DNA of 64,000 nucleotides from Candidatus Omnitrophota bacterium (lineage in GTDB: Bacteria; Hinthialibacterota; Hinthialibacteria; Hinthialibacterales; JAKPRU01), in contig JAKQSI010000114.1 of the NCBI GenBank assembly GCA_029570205.1, forward strand, positions 39,939 through 103,938, given 5' to 3'. How positions within the stretch are numbered: the first letter of the stretch is position 1; each line of letters starts with the position of its first letter. The notes beneath the pieces were generated by a model, which saw nothing but the letters and a program-made list of their open reading frames with translations, was not told the DNA's origin and ran no database searches. Below are positions 18,706 through 26,806 of the stretch, piece after piece. The position numbers were made by a program, and so were the translations under genes.

Positions 18706-19170
18706 GGATCAGGTACTTTTCCTTCTATGGGACTGTAATCCACTTGCCTGGGCTTCATTTCACCCCTCCATATCCTCCATAAAAGGTCCCCGGTAAAGTA
18801 GCGGTTACTATTTTCATACGGATTTCTATCGCATGAGCGTCATACAAGACAGGTCTGTTCCGACCCCAATCGGGTAATCCTATACAGTACAGGCGCAGGA
18901 TTCCGCTTTCGTTCGGAATGAAAAATCCGGACTTTGAGCGGGAGAGTAGCACAGATCGGGACGGGGAAAAACCCCCCGAATTGGCGCGATCCGGCCATTC
19001 AGCCGGTTGGGGCTGTGTTTCGCCCTATCCGTGCGACAATTTTTAATTGAAACCGGCGTCTGTGCCCTGTTTCTTGACGGAAACTCCCACAAAGATCATA
19101 ATCTGCCGTTTTTTATCCACAAAACTCAGATCAAACCATCCGAATAAACCGGGGGATAAGTACGTACAAT
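18706..19170. other. Divergent intergenic region with one clear promoter
   Basis: This 465-bp region separates the Gfo/Idh/MocA gene from the URO-D-like gene. Apart from the rightward promoter at 19074-19102 and a few GC-rich inverted repeats (for example around 18957-19005), nothing was recognised. No open frame here has a ribosome binding site. Confidence 0.5.
19074..19102 (+). promoter_or_regulatory. Sigma-70-type promoter for the URO-D-like gene
   Basis: TTGACG and CATAAT with the ideal 17-bp spacing, 68 bp before the ATG at 19171. The start codon itself lacks a clear Shine-Dalgarno sequence. Confidence 0.6.
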
Positions 19171-20271
19171 ATGAAAATCAATTTTCGCGATGAAATGCGG
19201 AAAATTTTTTCGGGCGATCCATCGGCAAAAGTAGTCTGGCAGCCGAGAATCGAGCATTGGTTCAACATGAATCAAAAGAGGGGAACATTGCCGGCACAAT
19301 TTCGAAATGCAACGGTCTACGATGTCTTTGAAAGATTGAATGCCTCCATTCGCTATCTGCCGAGCTGGGCTCCCGTGAATGATGTCTATGATTCAGACAT
19401 CCGCTATACCTCCGAAGAGACCCCGGAAAGCATTATTCAGACGTGGAAAACCCCGGTGGGGGAAGTTCGTCGAGTGGACCGCAAGACCATTGATTCGTTT
19501 TTGCCACGTGAATATCCCCTTAAAAATCCGGATGATCTCCGTGTGATTGAGTATGTTATTGAGGGAACCGAGTACAAGGCGGATGTCGATTTCTATATTT
19601 CGGAGCAGACGAAATTCGCGGATTGGGCCGTGCCCACCGCTTTGATGCCGCGTGTCAACCTGATGCGGATTTTTCTTGAATTTTCCGGATTTGAGCAAGG
19701 GATTTATTTCCTGCATGACCGCCCGGAAGATATTCGTGGGCTTGTTCGGTTAATCGATCAGGCGGATCTGCGATATTGCCGGGAACTGCTCAAGGTTCCG
19801 GCGGAATTCATCAATTACGGCGACAACGTCCACTGCGACATGTTGCCGCCGCCTTTGCTGAAAGAATACGTTATGCCCTCCTATCATCAACGCAACGAGA
19901 TCTTTCATGCGGCGGGGAAGTTCACGTACTCCCACTGGGATGGGGATGTCCGAACCATCCTGCCTTACGCCCGCGAAACCGGGATGGATGGCCTGGAGGC
20001 GATTACTTTTAAACCGATGGGTGACGCTACCTATGAAATGGTGGAACAATATATGGGTGCAGACCTGGTGCTGGTCGACGGAATCTGCGCGATCTCGTTT
20101 CTCCCGAATGTGTCCATGGAGGAATTCGAAAGAGAGGTACGAGAGCTGGTAGAACGCCTTCACCCTCACCTGGTGCTGGGCATTTCCGACGAAGCCCCTC
20201 CGGATTCCGAGTTCCACAAATTGGAACGGGTGTCCGAAATTGTGGAGGAATACAATCGGGCAGATTCCTGA
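19171..20271 (+). CDS. Uroporphyrinogen decarboxylase-like (URO-D/MtaA/CmuA superfamily) protein
   Basis: A 366-residue member of the URO-D fold superfamily. Most such proteins outside haem synthesis are cobamide- or corrinoid-linked methyltransferases. Supporting segments are IYFLHDRPEDIRGLVRLIDQ, the barrel strand HWDGDVRTILPYARETGMDGLEAITFKPMGD and the C-terminal LVDGICAISFLPN...LVLGISDEAPPDSEF. The N-terminal Arg/Asp haem-substrate motif of true HemE is not seen, so haem synthesis is unlikely. No corrinoid-binding partner gene is adjacent. Stand-alone copies are abundant in planctomycete, Lentisphaerae and candidate-phylum genomes. The substrate is unknown. Confidence 0.82.
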   Translation: MKINFRDEMRKIFSGDPSAKVVWQPRIEHWFNMNQKRGTLPAQFRNATVYDVFERLNASIRYLPSWAPVNDVYDSDIRYTSEETPESIIQTWKTPVGEVRRVDRKTIDSFLPREYPLKNPDDLRVIEYVIEGTEYKADVDFYISEQTKFADWAVPTALMPRVNLMRIFLEFSGFEQGIYFLHDRPEDIRGLVRLIDQADLRYCRELLKVPAEFINYGDNVHCDMLPPPLLKEYVMPSYHQRNEIFHAAGKFTYSHWDGDVRTILPYARETGMDGLEAITFKPMGDATYEMVEQYMGADLVLVDGICAISFLPNVSMEEFEREVRELVERLHPHLVLGISDEAPPDSEFHKLERVSEIVEEYNRADS

Positions 20272-20273
20272 AG

Positions 20274-20292
20274 GGACCCGTGTTCAGGGTCC
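20274..20292 (+). terminator. Possible weak terminator after the URO-D-like gene
   Basis: A 6-bp GGACCC/GGGTCC stem with a 7-base loop starts 3 bp after the stop codon. There is no T-run. Confidence 0.3.
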
Positions 20293-20296
20293 ACAC

Positions 20297-20326
20297 TTGA
20301 CCGGAATCCAGTCGCATGGGTATCCT
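20297..20326 (+). promoter_or_regulatory. Possible promoter for rplU
   Basis: TTGACC and TATCCT separated by 18 bp, about 50 bp upstream of the rplU start. The -10 box is only a fair match. Confidence 0.45.
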
Positions 20327-20377
20327 GCTTATTCTGACAATTTTCCGATGCTCAACCCGAGTGGTTTGGAGGCTTCT

Positions 20378-20695
20378 ATGTACGCCATCATTGAAACCGG
20401 CGGCAAGCAATATCGTGTTCGGCCGGGAGACGAGATTCATGTCGAGAAAATCCCTGCGGATGTCGGCGAGACTGTGGAACTGGACCGGGTGCTGATGTAT
20501 GCCGATGAGGAACGTCTCGCTGTCGGTACACCTACTGTCACTAATATCAAAGTTAAAGGGCATGTTGTTACCCAGGGTCTCGGTCCCAAGGTTGTGATTT
20601 TCAAGATGAAGAAACGCAAGAATTACCGGCGGAAAAAGGGACATCGACAGCCGTTCACCGTACTGAGAATCGACGAAATCGCGGTGGAAAACTAA
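20378..20695 (+). CDS. rplU: 50S ribosomal protein L21
   Basis: L21 binds 23S rRNA and helps assemble the large ribosomal subunit. The 105-residue product is full length: YAIIETGGKQYRVRPGD at the N-terminus and the basic KMKKRKNYRRKKGHRQPFT signature near the C-terminus. GGAGG sits five bases before the ATG at 20378. A longer upstream frame has no support. In most bacteria rpmA (L27) follows directly and then obg. Here only a hairpin lies between rplU and obg. Confidence 0.97.
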   Translation: MYAIIETGGKQYRVRPGDEIHVEKIPADVGETVELDRVLMYADEERLAVGTPTVTNIKVKGHVVTQGLGPKVVIFKMKKRKNYRRKKGHRQPFTVLRIDEIAVEN

Positions 20696-20722
20696 GTCCC
20701 ACCGTATTTGACATAGTCCTTC

Positions 20723-20759
20723 AACGGGGGAGAATGTCATTTTGACAGACTCCCCCGTT
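20723..20759 (+). promoter_or_regulatory. Strong hairpin between rplU and obg (terminator or attenuator)
   Basis: AACGGGGGAG pairs perfectly with CTCCCCCGTT. The 17-base loop contains a second small stem (TGTC/GACA). It ends nine bases before the Shine-Dalgarno sequence of obg, so it could end rplU transcripts or control obg expression. Confidence 0.6.
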
Positions 20760-20780
20760 CCTTATTTCGGGAGGATTCGG

Positions 20781-21845
20781 ATGTGTCCAGGCCAGACGGA
20801 TTTCATTGATCGAGTAGTTATTCGGGTCAAAGCAGGTGATGGAGGGAACGGGTGCATCTCGTTCCATCGGGAGAAATTCGTGCCACGCGGCGGACCTGAT
20901 GGCGGCGATGGCGGCGACGGCGGGAGTATTATTTTCAAGGTCCATCCAGGCAGGAATACCCTGGAATCTCTGGCCTCTAAACCCTTCTACCGCGCCGAGG
21001 ATGGAGGTCATGGCGATAAAAACGACCGACACGGGCGTTCCGGCAAAGACATGATTCTGTTCGTCCCTCCGGGCACGGTGGTCCGTAACTATGAAACGCA
21101 GGAATTGCTTGTGGATATGGAAGATACGGACGGAACAGCGGTTGTAGCGAAAGGGGGACGCGGGGGACGGGGGAACGCCCGATTCGCTACTCCATCGCGG
21201 CAGGTTCCCCGATTCGCGGAGCCGGGAACTCCGGGTGAGGAATTCAAACTCCTGGTTGAACTCAAAACTGTGGCGCACGTCGGCCTGGTCGGCTTGCCGA
21301 ACGCAGGAAAATCGACCCTGCTGGCTGCCATGACCGCCGCCCGTCCCCGAATCGCCTCTTATCCCTTCACCACACGGCATCCCATCCTGGGAACCATCCC
21401 GATCTCCGATGGAACCGGTCTCGTTGTTGCCGATATACCCGGTATCATCCAGGGCGCAAGCGAGGGTCTCGGTTTGGGGCTGGATTTTCTCCGGCATATT
21501 GAGCGGACTCGAATGCTTGTGTTTGTGTTGGAACTCTCACCGACCGACCCCTCATTTCCCGCCGTCACTTATCAGCAGCTTCTCGCGGAGATTCGTGCCT
21601 ATGATCCCGAAATTCTCTCGAGACCGGCTTTGATTGCTCTGAATAAGCTGGACCTCCTTCAAAAGGGAGATCTGGAGATTATTCTGGAGGAGTTCATTCG
21701 ACAAACCGGGGTGGAACAAGATCGAATCCACGCCATCTCGGCCCTCCATGGTCTGAATGTTCCTCATTTGCGGGAAGCCTTGATTCGACTTTCAGGCGCT
21801 CTCACGCAGGACCAGGCTGCACGCGATGAGGCGCGGCTCTTCTGA
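20781..21845 (+). CDS. obg: Obg/CgtA GTPase
   Basis: A ribosome-associated GTPase involved in 50S assembly and stress control. From the ATG at 20781 (GGGAGG six bases upstream) the protein has 354 residues. Residues about 1-155 form the glycine-rich Obg fold (FVPRGGPDGGDGGDGGS, GGRGGRGNARFATPSRQVPRFAEPG). The G domain follows: G1 GLPNAGKST near 172, PFTT in switch I, DIPGII as G3 and NKLD as G4. No long C-terminal Obg domain extends beyond the G domain, which makes it a short-tailed form. The last 54 bases overlap the convergent LacI-family gene. Confidence 0.95.
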   Translation: MCPGQTDFIDRVVIRVKAGDGGNGCISFHREKFVPRGGPDGGDGGDGGSIIFKVHPGRNTLESLASKPFYRAEDGGHGDKNDRHGRSGKDMILFVPPGTVVRNYETQELLVDMEDTDGTAVVAKGGRGGRGNARFATPSRQVPRFAEPGTPGEEFKLLVELKTVAHVGLVGLPNAGKSTLLAAMTAARPRIASYPFTTRHPILGTIPISDGTGLVVADIPGIIQGASEGLGLGLDFLRHIERTRMLVFVLELSPTDPSFPAVTYQQLLAEIRAYDPEILSRPALIALNKLDLLQKGDLEIILEEFIRQTGVEQDRIHAISALHGLNVPHLREALIRLSGALTQDQAARDEARLF

Positions 21846-22805
21846 CAGGGCATGACCGCTCATGCCTTGCAGAAGATGCTCGACCGCTTCCTGCCCGATT
21901 CTCTCGGCATCCCGACGGACAGTCGATAGCGCGGGTGAAACGCAGCCCGAAGGCCAGAGATCATCGAATCCCATAATCGCCAGTTGGCGGGGCACGGAAA
22001 TTCCGGAATCGGATGCGGCCTTTAGAAGACGAATCGCAAGATAATCCGTTCCGGCGAAAATCGCCGTAACCGGTTCGGACCTTTGTGTGCAACGTTCAAC
22101 CACTTCCTGTGGGTGAAAGTCCTGACCGACCAGGTTCATTGTCCACTCAGGATCGCAGGACAGGTTTCTCTGCTGAAATGCCTCCTGATAACCGAGATGA
22201 CGATTTTGAACAGGCGGTTGTGTGAGATCGCCGACAAAAACAATTCGAGTATGACCCGAATCAAGCAAGTGCAAGATGGCGGCAGACGCTCCCTGTCGAT
22301 CATCCGTCGCAACGTGTGCGGCTTTTCCGTGTGGGACAGATGAATTGATGAAAACCACACGATCATGCTCCTGGCTGCAAAGCCGATCCCAGTGTTCATC
22401 CACGTCCATACAACAGACCAGCAACCCGTCCGCCCGGCCGCTGCGAAGCAGATTCCTTGCTATACATGCCGGATTTCCCTCCGGTTTCAGGGGTGGGATC
22501 AGGACGTGATACCCGTATGCCAATAAGGTTGTGGCGACCGCCTGGTATATCTCAACCAAATCCCAATCTCGCAATCCACCCTCAGGACATACAAACCCGA
22601 CAGTACGGCTCTTGCCTGAAGCGAGGCTGGTTGCCAGAAAATGCGGACAATAATCCAGTTCTTTCACCGCTGTCAAAACCCTTTGCCGCGTCTCTTCGCT
22701 GATTGGAATAGATGTGCCTTCGTGGAGATTTCGGAGTACCCTGGATACCGTTGCGCGAGACACGCCTGCCTGGCGTGCCACGTCTTCCATGGTTATATTA
22801 CCCAT
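21792..22805 (-). CDS. LacI-family transcriptional regulator
   Basis: A 337-residue repressor of the LacI/GalR family, probably controlling a carbohydrate gene. The N-terminal helix-turn-helix ITMEDVARQAGVSRATVSRVLRN (residues 3-25) is textbook, followed by a hinge helix region and a periplasmic-binding-protein-like effector domain (SRTVGFVCPEG, VAHVATDDRQGASAAI-like segment, IMGFDDLWPSGCVSPALSTVRRDAERIGQEAVEHLL). The start at 22805 puts Met-Gly directly before the HTH. No clear ribosome binding site is present. Its 3' end overlaps obg by 54 bases on opposite strands. No target operon is adjacent, so the effector sugar is unknown. Confidence 0.93.
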   Translation of the reverse strand: MGNITMEDVARQAGVSRATVSRVLRNLHEGTSIPISEETRQRVLTAVKELDYCPHFLATSLASGKSRTVGFVCPEGGLRDWDLVEIYQAVATTLLAYGYHVLIPPLKPEGNPACIARNLLRSGRADGLLVCCMDVDEHWDRLCSQEHDRVVFINSSVPHGKAAHVATDDRQGASAAILHLLDSGHTRIVFVGDLTQPPVQNRHLGYQEAFQQRNLSCDPEWTMNLVGQDFHPQEVVERCTQRSEPVTAIFAGTDYLAIRLLKAASDSGISVPRQLAIMGFDDLWPSGCVSPALSTVRRDAERIGQEAVEHLLQGMSGHALSEEPRLIACSLVLRESA

Positions 22806-23278
22806 TCTGACTGCACCCCATGTGTTTGAGACTGAGTGACCGGTGGGGGACCCCTTCACCCTCCGGCCAGGATTAATCAGAACCGTAGGCTTCCTCTCAG
22901 CCCATGTCAAGAATGGGGTCATGTTTCGTTACATTTCCCCAAAAACTCTTTATTGATTCCTCCACAATTAATGTCCTGTCTTGCCCCAATGGAAAAAGAC
23001 AATGTTTCAGGAATGTACGAACGAGGATTTGTTTTTATTGAAGTTGCAGCGCATTTTCGTTGACAAAAGGAGGATGGATTCTCTATAATCAACCCGATGA
23101 TGGTTCAGTTGCCCGAAAGATGCGACACCGGGGAAAGCGGTATGACCGGTCGAGGTTTTCTTTGCGGGTGTATGGGATTTGACATTTCACGGAGGCGGCA
23201 ATAGACTTGGAAACCGGCGTTCGCAGTGGAAGGATTTGCGCGTAAGGCGAACGCCTGGAAGGAGTGGAGGAGTTTTGC
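22806..23278. other. Intergenic region with promoter and structured leader of the sugar transferase gene
   Basis: A 473-bp divergent region. It holds a strong rightward promoter (23060-23089), implying a leader of about 180 bases. Within the leader is a 9-bp perfect stem GGCGTTCGC (23216-23224) with GCGAACGCC (23247-23255), 24 bp before the start codon. I could not match the leader to a known riboswitch class. Nothing coding was recognised. Confidence 0.55.
23060..23089 (+). promoter_or_regulatory. Strong sigma-70 promoter for the polyprenyl glycosylphosphotransferase gene
   Basis: Perfect TTGACA and perfect TATAAT with an 18-bp spacer. Transcription would begin near 23096. Confidence 0.75.
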
Positions 23279-24679
23279 ATGAAGCCGAAAAGAGACCGTT
23301 ATGTTCTTCCGCTGCTGATTCTATTCCTGGCGGATTCCATCGGTTTCGTATCGGGAATGATGGGAGCGTTTGCGATCCGGTTTTCTTATCCGGTTACGAC
23401 CCTCTTCCCGCCTGTCGATTATCCCAGCGCCTGGTTGTACCTGAAGCTGGGTCTGTTTATAGCCCTGGTTGGGGTGGTTTGCTTTGACCGTTTTGGGATT
23501 TATGCGTACCGGTATGGGTTGAAACGCTCGGTTAGTGTAACGGGATTCCTGGTTGCGGTGATCGTGACCTATGTGTTTGTGATGGCCGCGCTGTTCAATT
23601 ATCGCGGGGTGTCGTTTTCCCGTATGACCGTGGCTTTTTCGGTTCCCTTAACGGTGTTCATGCTTGTCAGCATCAATTTGCTCTGTCAGAAGGCTTACGA
23701 GTTGTTGATTCGGCAGGGAATCGGGTTTACACGGACAGTGCTTCTGGGAGATTTGGATTCCTGTCAGATGGTGCTGGATCGGCTTTACACCAATCGCGGC
23801 TCCGAATACCAGGTGGCCGGGATCATCCGGACCGGACCGGAAGAGGCGGAGAATTCCGGTGCGCCGCTGCTTGGAAAACTCTCCGATTTAGACAGGATTC
23901 TGAAGGAACACTCCATTGAGCATCTCCTGATTGCGCTTCCCGAAAAAGACAGCGACACCGCATTGCGTGTCATCCGGAAATGCAAGAGTCGCGGGATTCG
24001 ATTTCAGGTCCTGCCGGAGATTTTCGATGCATTGAGCCTGAAAATGGATATTGAGGAATTGGGGTATGTGCCGACCATCTCGTTGGGAGAGACGCCGTTG
24101 CAGGGCGGCGCACGATTTGTGAAACGAGGGATCGATGTCATCCTGGCTTCGGTTATGCTGATTGTCGCCTCGCCGATCATGGCCATCATCGCCGCGCTGA
24201 TCCGTCTGGACTCGAAAGGGAGCATCCTTTTTGTTCAACAGCGAATCGGCAATGATGGGCGGGTATTCAACATGTTTAAGTTCCGATCCATGATTCAGGA
24301 TGCCGAAGCGGGAACCGGCCCGGTTTGGGCCACTTCCGAGGACCCCCGGCAAACCCGTGTCGGGAAGTGGATTCGGCAGTACAGCCTGGATGAACTCCCG
24401 CAGTTGTTCAATGTTCTGGTGGGCGATATGAGCATTGTCGGGCCGCGTCCGGAGCGAGCGTTTTTTGTCAACAAGTTCAAGGAATCCGTTCCGAAATATA
24501 TGCGACGTCACATGGTGAAATCGGGGATCACCGGATGGGCGCAGGTCAACGGTCTGCGGGGAGATACCTCAGTGGAAGAACGGACCCGTTACGATATCTA
24601 TTACATCGAAAACTGGTCCCTGCTGCTCGATCTGCGGATTCTTTTGCGTACGCTCCTCGCATTCAAGAACGCTCATTGA
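23279..24679 (+). CDS. Undecaprenyl-phosphate sugar phosphotransferase (WbaP/EpsE-type initiating transferase)
   Basis: Integral inner-membrane enzyme that moves a sugar-1-phosphate from UDP-sugar to undecaprenyl phosphate, starting exopolysaccharide or O-antigen repeat synthesis. The 466-residue protein has four N-terminal membrane helices (to about residue 140), a Rossmann-like CoA-binding-type domain (about 150-270) and the catalytic bacterial sugar transferase domain. The catalytic domain shows [41 protein letters not shown], the DEXPQ motif in [23 protein letters not shown] and [14 protein letters not shown]. The ATG at 23279 has GGAGGAG six bases upstream. Downstream MAF proteins and a glycosyltransferase suggest a surface glycan locus, but no Wzx or Wzy gene is present. 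Confidence 0.93.
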   Translation: MKPKRDRYVLPLLILFLADSIGFVSGMMGAFAIRFSYPVTTLFPPVDYPSAWLYLKLGLFIALVGVVCFDRFGIYAYRYGLKRSVSVTGFLVAVIVTYVFVMAALFNYRGVSFSRMTVAFSVPLTVFMLVSINLLCQKAYELLIRQGIGFTRTVLLGDLDSCQMVLDRLYTNRGSEYQVAGIIRTGPEEAENSGAPLLGKLSDLDRILKEHSIEHLLIALPEKDSDTALRVIRKCKSRGIRFQVLPEIFDALSLKMDIEELGYVPTISLGETPLQGGARFVKRGIDVILASVMLIVASPIMAIIAALIRLDSKGSILFVQQRIGNDGRVFNMFKFRSMIQDAEAGTGPVWATSEDPRQTRVGKWIRQYSLDELPQLFNVLVGDMSIVGPRPERAFFVNKFKESVPKYMRRHMVKSGITGWAQVNGLRGDTSVEERTRYDIYYIENWSLLLDLRILLRTLLAFKNAH

Positions 24680-24906
24680 TGCAGTTCGGGACAATGGATT
24701 GAGCCGCCCAATCCGCGCCCTGCAGGGATCTCTCGAAGTCTTCCCGGTCATTCTCTCTCCCTCCGGGAGGATTATCATTGAGTCAGCGGCTTGAAAAAGC
24801 GGATTTCCTCCTGTCTTCTCCAATCCGCCGCCTGCTGTCAATCGACCTTCTCAATTATCCGGGCAGAGGATAGAGTTTTTTTGCGTTGAAAAATTCTGCC
24901 GGATGA

Positions 24907-26778
24907 TTGAGAACTGTGGAGCTGTACGAAAAGAATTTGCAAATCCTGTTGCGGCGATTTCCCGTTCTGGCCCGGCGACTTCAGCGGGAGCCGGATGATC
25001 CCCACATTCGCGCGGTTTTGGATACGGGAACGGTTCCGAATGCCGCGCTCTTTCGAGGGGGAAAAGGTCATTTGCTTCACCCCCCGGATGATCCCGTCGG
25101 ACATGCACGCAAAATTATCGAGAGTTCCGATCAAGCCCGTGTATCCTGGAACCTCTGCATCTTCGGTATCGGGATGGGATATCTCCCGCTTCTTCTGTCG
25201 CAAAGGGAGCCGAATCCTCCTCACCAGATGCTGCTCCTGGACCCATCGGTCCATTTGTTTCGCCTGGCATGTCAATATGTGGACCTGGAGCCGCTACTCG
25301 ATGCACCCGGCGTTCATTTCCTGATCGGGCATGTATCCTCCGGAGAGATCGAACAGGTTCTCTATGCGAAGCGCTGGGAGCTGATTGCGAACGAAATGGG
25401 GGCGCTGGTGAACCCGGCGACAGCGGAGCTGTTTCCGGACTGGATGAAACGTATGAGGTCTTTATTGGACCTCTCCTGGCAACGCTTGAAGGGATCTATG
25501 ACCACGGTGTTGCTTGACGGTCCGCGAATTACGGGAAATCTGGCTCAAAACCTCCCGAAATACGCGGACACTCCGGGGATCGGACCGGGGTGCGGACTCC
25601 TGAAAGGCAAACCGGCGATCATCGTTGCCGCCGGTCCTTCTCTCAAACGGAATCTGAGAGAATTGAAGAATCTCCGCAACCGTGCGCTAATCCTGGTTTG
25701 CGACACGGCGCTCGAACGGGTCCTGGCGGAGGGGATTCAGCCGCATTTCGTTGTTACGGTCGATCCGAGCGATCTAAACGAACGCCACTTTCCACAAACA
25801 GACTATTCCTCAACCGGTGTCTCGCTGATTTACGATATCTGTTGTCATCCCACGATCCCGGACCGATTCCCCGGATGTGCGCTTACCTATTCCGCGCGTC
25901 GTTCCCCGTTTTTTGAATGGCTGGATCGCTCCTGCGGTGGAAAGGGCATGATCCGTCCCGGACTCATGGTCTCTCAAACGGCCATGAACATCGCGGCATT
26001 CTGGGGATGCAGACCGATTATCCTGGTAGGCCAGGATCTGGCGCTTGATCCGCAGACCGGCGATACCCATTTCGATACCGCCGCGGTCCGCAGAACCGTC
26101 CGGTTTATCCGGGACGATCATCAACATGCAATGTATCCCTCAATCGATGGAGAAGAATACCGCAAGGAGCCTATCTTTTGGGTGAACGGCGTGCTGGGCG
26201 AACCCGTGCCGACCGTTCGCTATCTTTTGGATTACCTGCACGCCATGGAAGAAAATGTCGCCGTGCTGGGCGCTCCGGTAATCGATGCCACGGAAGGGGG
26301 CGCGCGGATTGCCGGTACAACGCCGGTAGCCCTGCAGGAGGCCATCTACCGCCATGCGGTCGAAAAGATCGACATCCAGGATTTTCGATCGACTCTGTTC
26401 AAATGCCCTCTGAAATCGGACCTCGCTCCGATACGTCGGGAGTTTGAAGGCAAGATCACCGCGCTAAAACAGGCCACGAAAGCTTTGTTTGATTGCATGG
26501 CGCGGGTCGATGATGCAGGGCTGTCCTGGTCTGCTGAAACCGCCAGCCTTATCGAAAGGACCTCGGAACAGCTGATGCGGGATGATATTCTCGAATTCTT
26601 TGTCGAGCAGGTTGCGGGATCGGCGCTGGTAGATGCTTTCCGCTGCAAGTCGGCGGAAATCCCGAATGAGAACAGACTGGATGAGATCCGTGTCCGCTGC
26701 GGACGTCTCAGCGATGCCTTGCAACACACGGAAACCCTGCTGAGCGATCTCGTCAAATCCCTTGGGACGCCGGAGTGA
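24907..26778 (+). CDS. MAF/DUF115 (MptE-like) glycosyltransferase-family protein, copy 1
   Basis: Motility-associated-factor (MAF) proteins transfer nonulosonic acids to flagellins and sometimes other surface proteins. The 623-residue protein has an N-terminal helical domain (LYEKNLQILLRRFPVLARRL), a variable region with GIGMGYLPLLL and the DUF115 core GKPAIIVAAGPSLKRNLRELK...LVCDTALERVLAEGIQPHFVVTVDPSD and GCRPIILVGQDLALD. The C-terminal 150 residues are helical. The start is uncertain: TTG at 24907 matches the N-terminus of the paralogue, and GTG at 24916 is the alternative. It lies 28 bp upstream of its paralogue. No flagellar gene is in the window, so the acceptor is open. Confidence 0.85.
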   Translation: MRTVELYEKNLQILLRRFPVLARRLQREPDDPHIRAVLDTGTVPNAALFRGGKGHLLHPPDDPVGHARKIIESSDQARVSWNLCIFGIGMGYLPLLLSQREPNPPHQMLLLDPSVHLFRLACQYVDLEPLLDAPGVHFLIGHVSSGEIEQVLYAKRWELIANEMGALVNPATAELFPDWMKRMRSLLDLSWQRLKGSMTTVLLDGPRITGNLAQNLPKYADTPGIGPGCGLLKGKPAIIVAAGPSLKRNLRELKNLRNRALILVCDTALERVLAEGIQPHFVVTVDPSDLNERHFPQTDYSSTGVSLIYDICCHPTIPDRFPGCALTYSARRSPFFEWLDRSCGGKGMIRPGLMVSQTAMNIAAFWGCRPIILVGQDLALDPQTGDTHFDTAAVRRTVRFIRDDHQHAMYPSIDGEEYRKEPIFWVNGVLGEPVPTVRYLLDYLHAMEENVAVLGAPVIDATEGGARIAGTTPVALQEAIYRHAVEKIDIQDFRSTLFKCPLKSDLAPIRREFEGKITALKQATKALFDCMARVDDAGLSWSAETASLIERTSEQLMRDDILEFFVEQVAGSALVDAFRCKSAEIPNENRLDEIRVRCGRLSDALQHTETLLSDLVKSLGTPE

Positions 26779-26806
26779 TCGGCTCCACACTCGGACAACA
26801 ATAACC

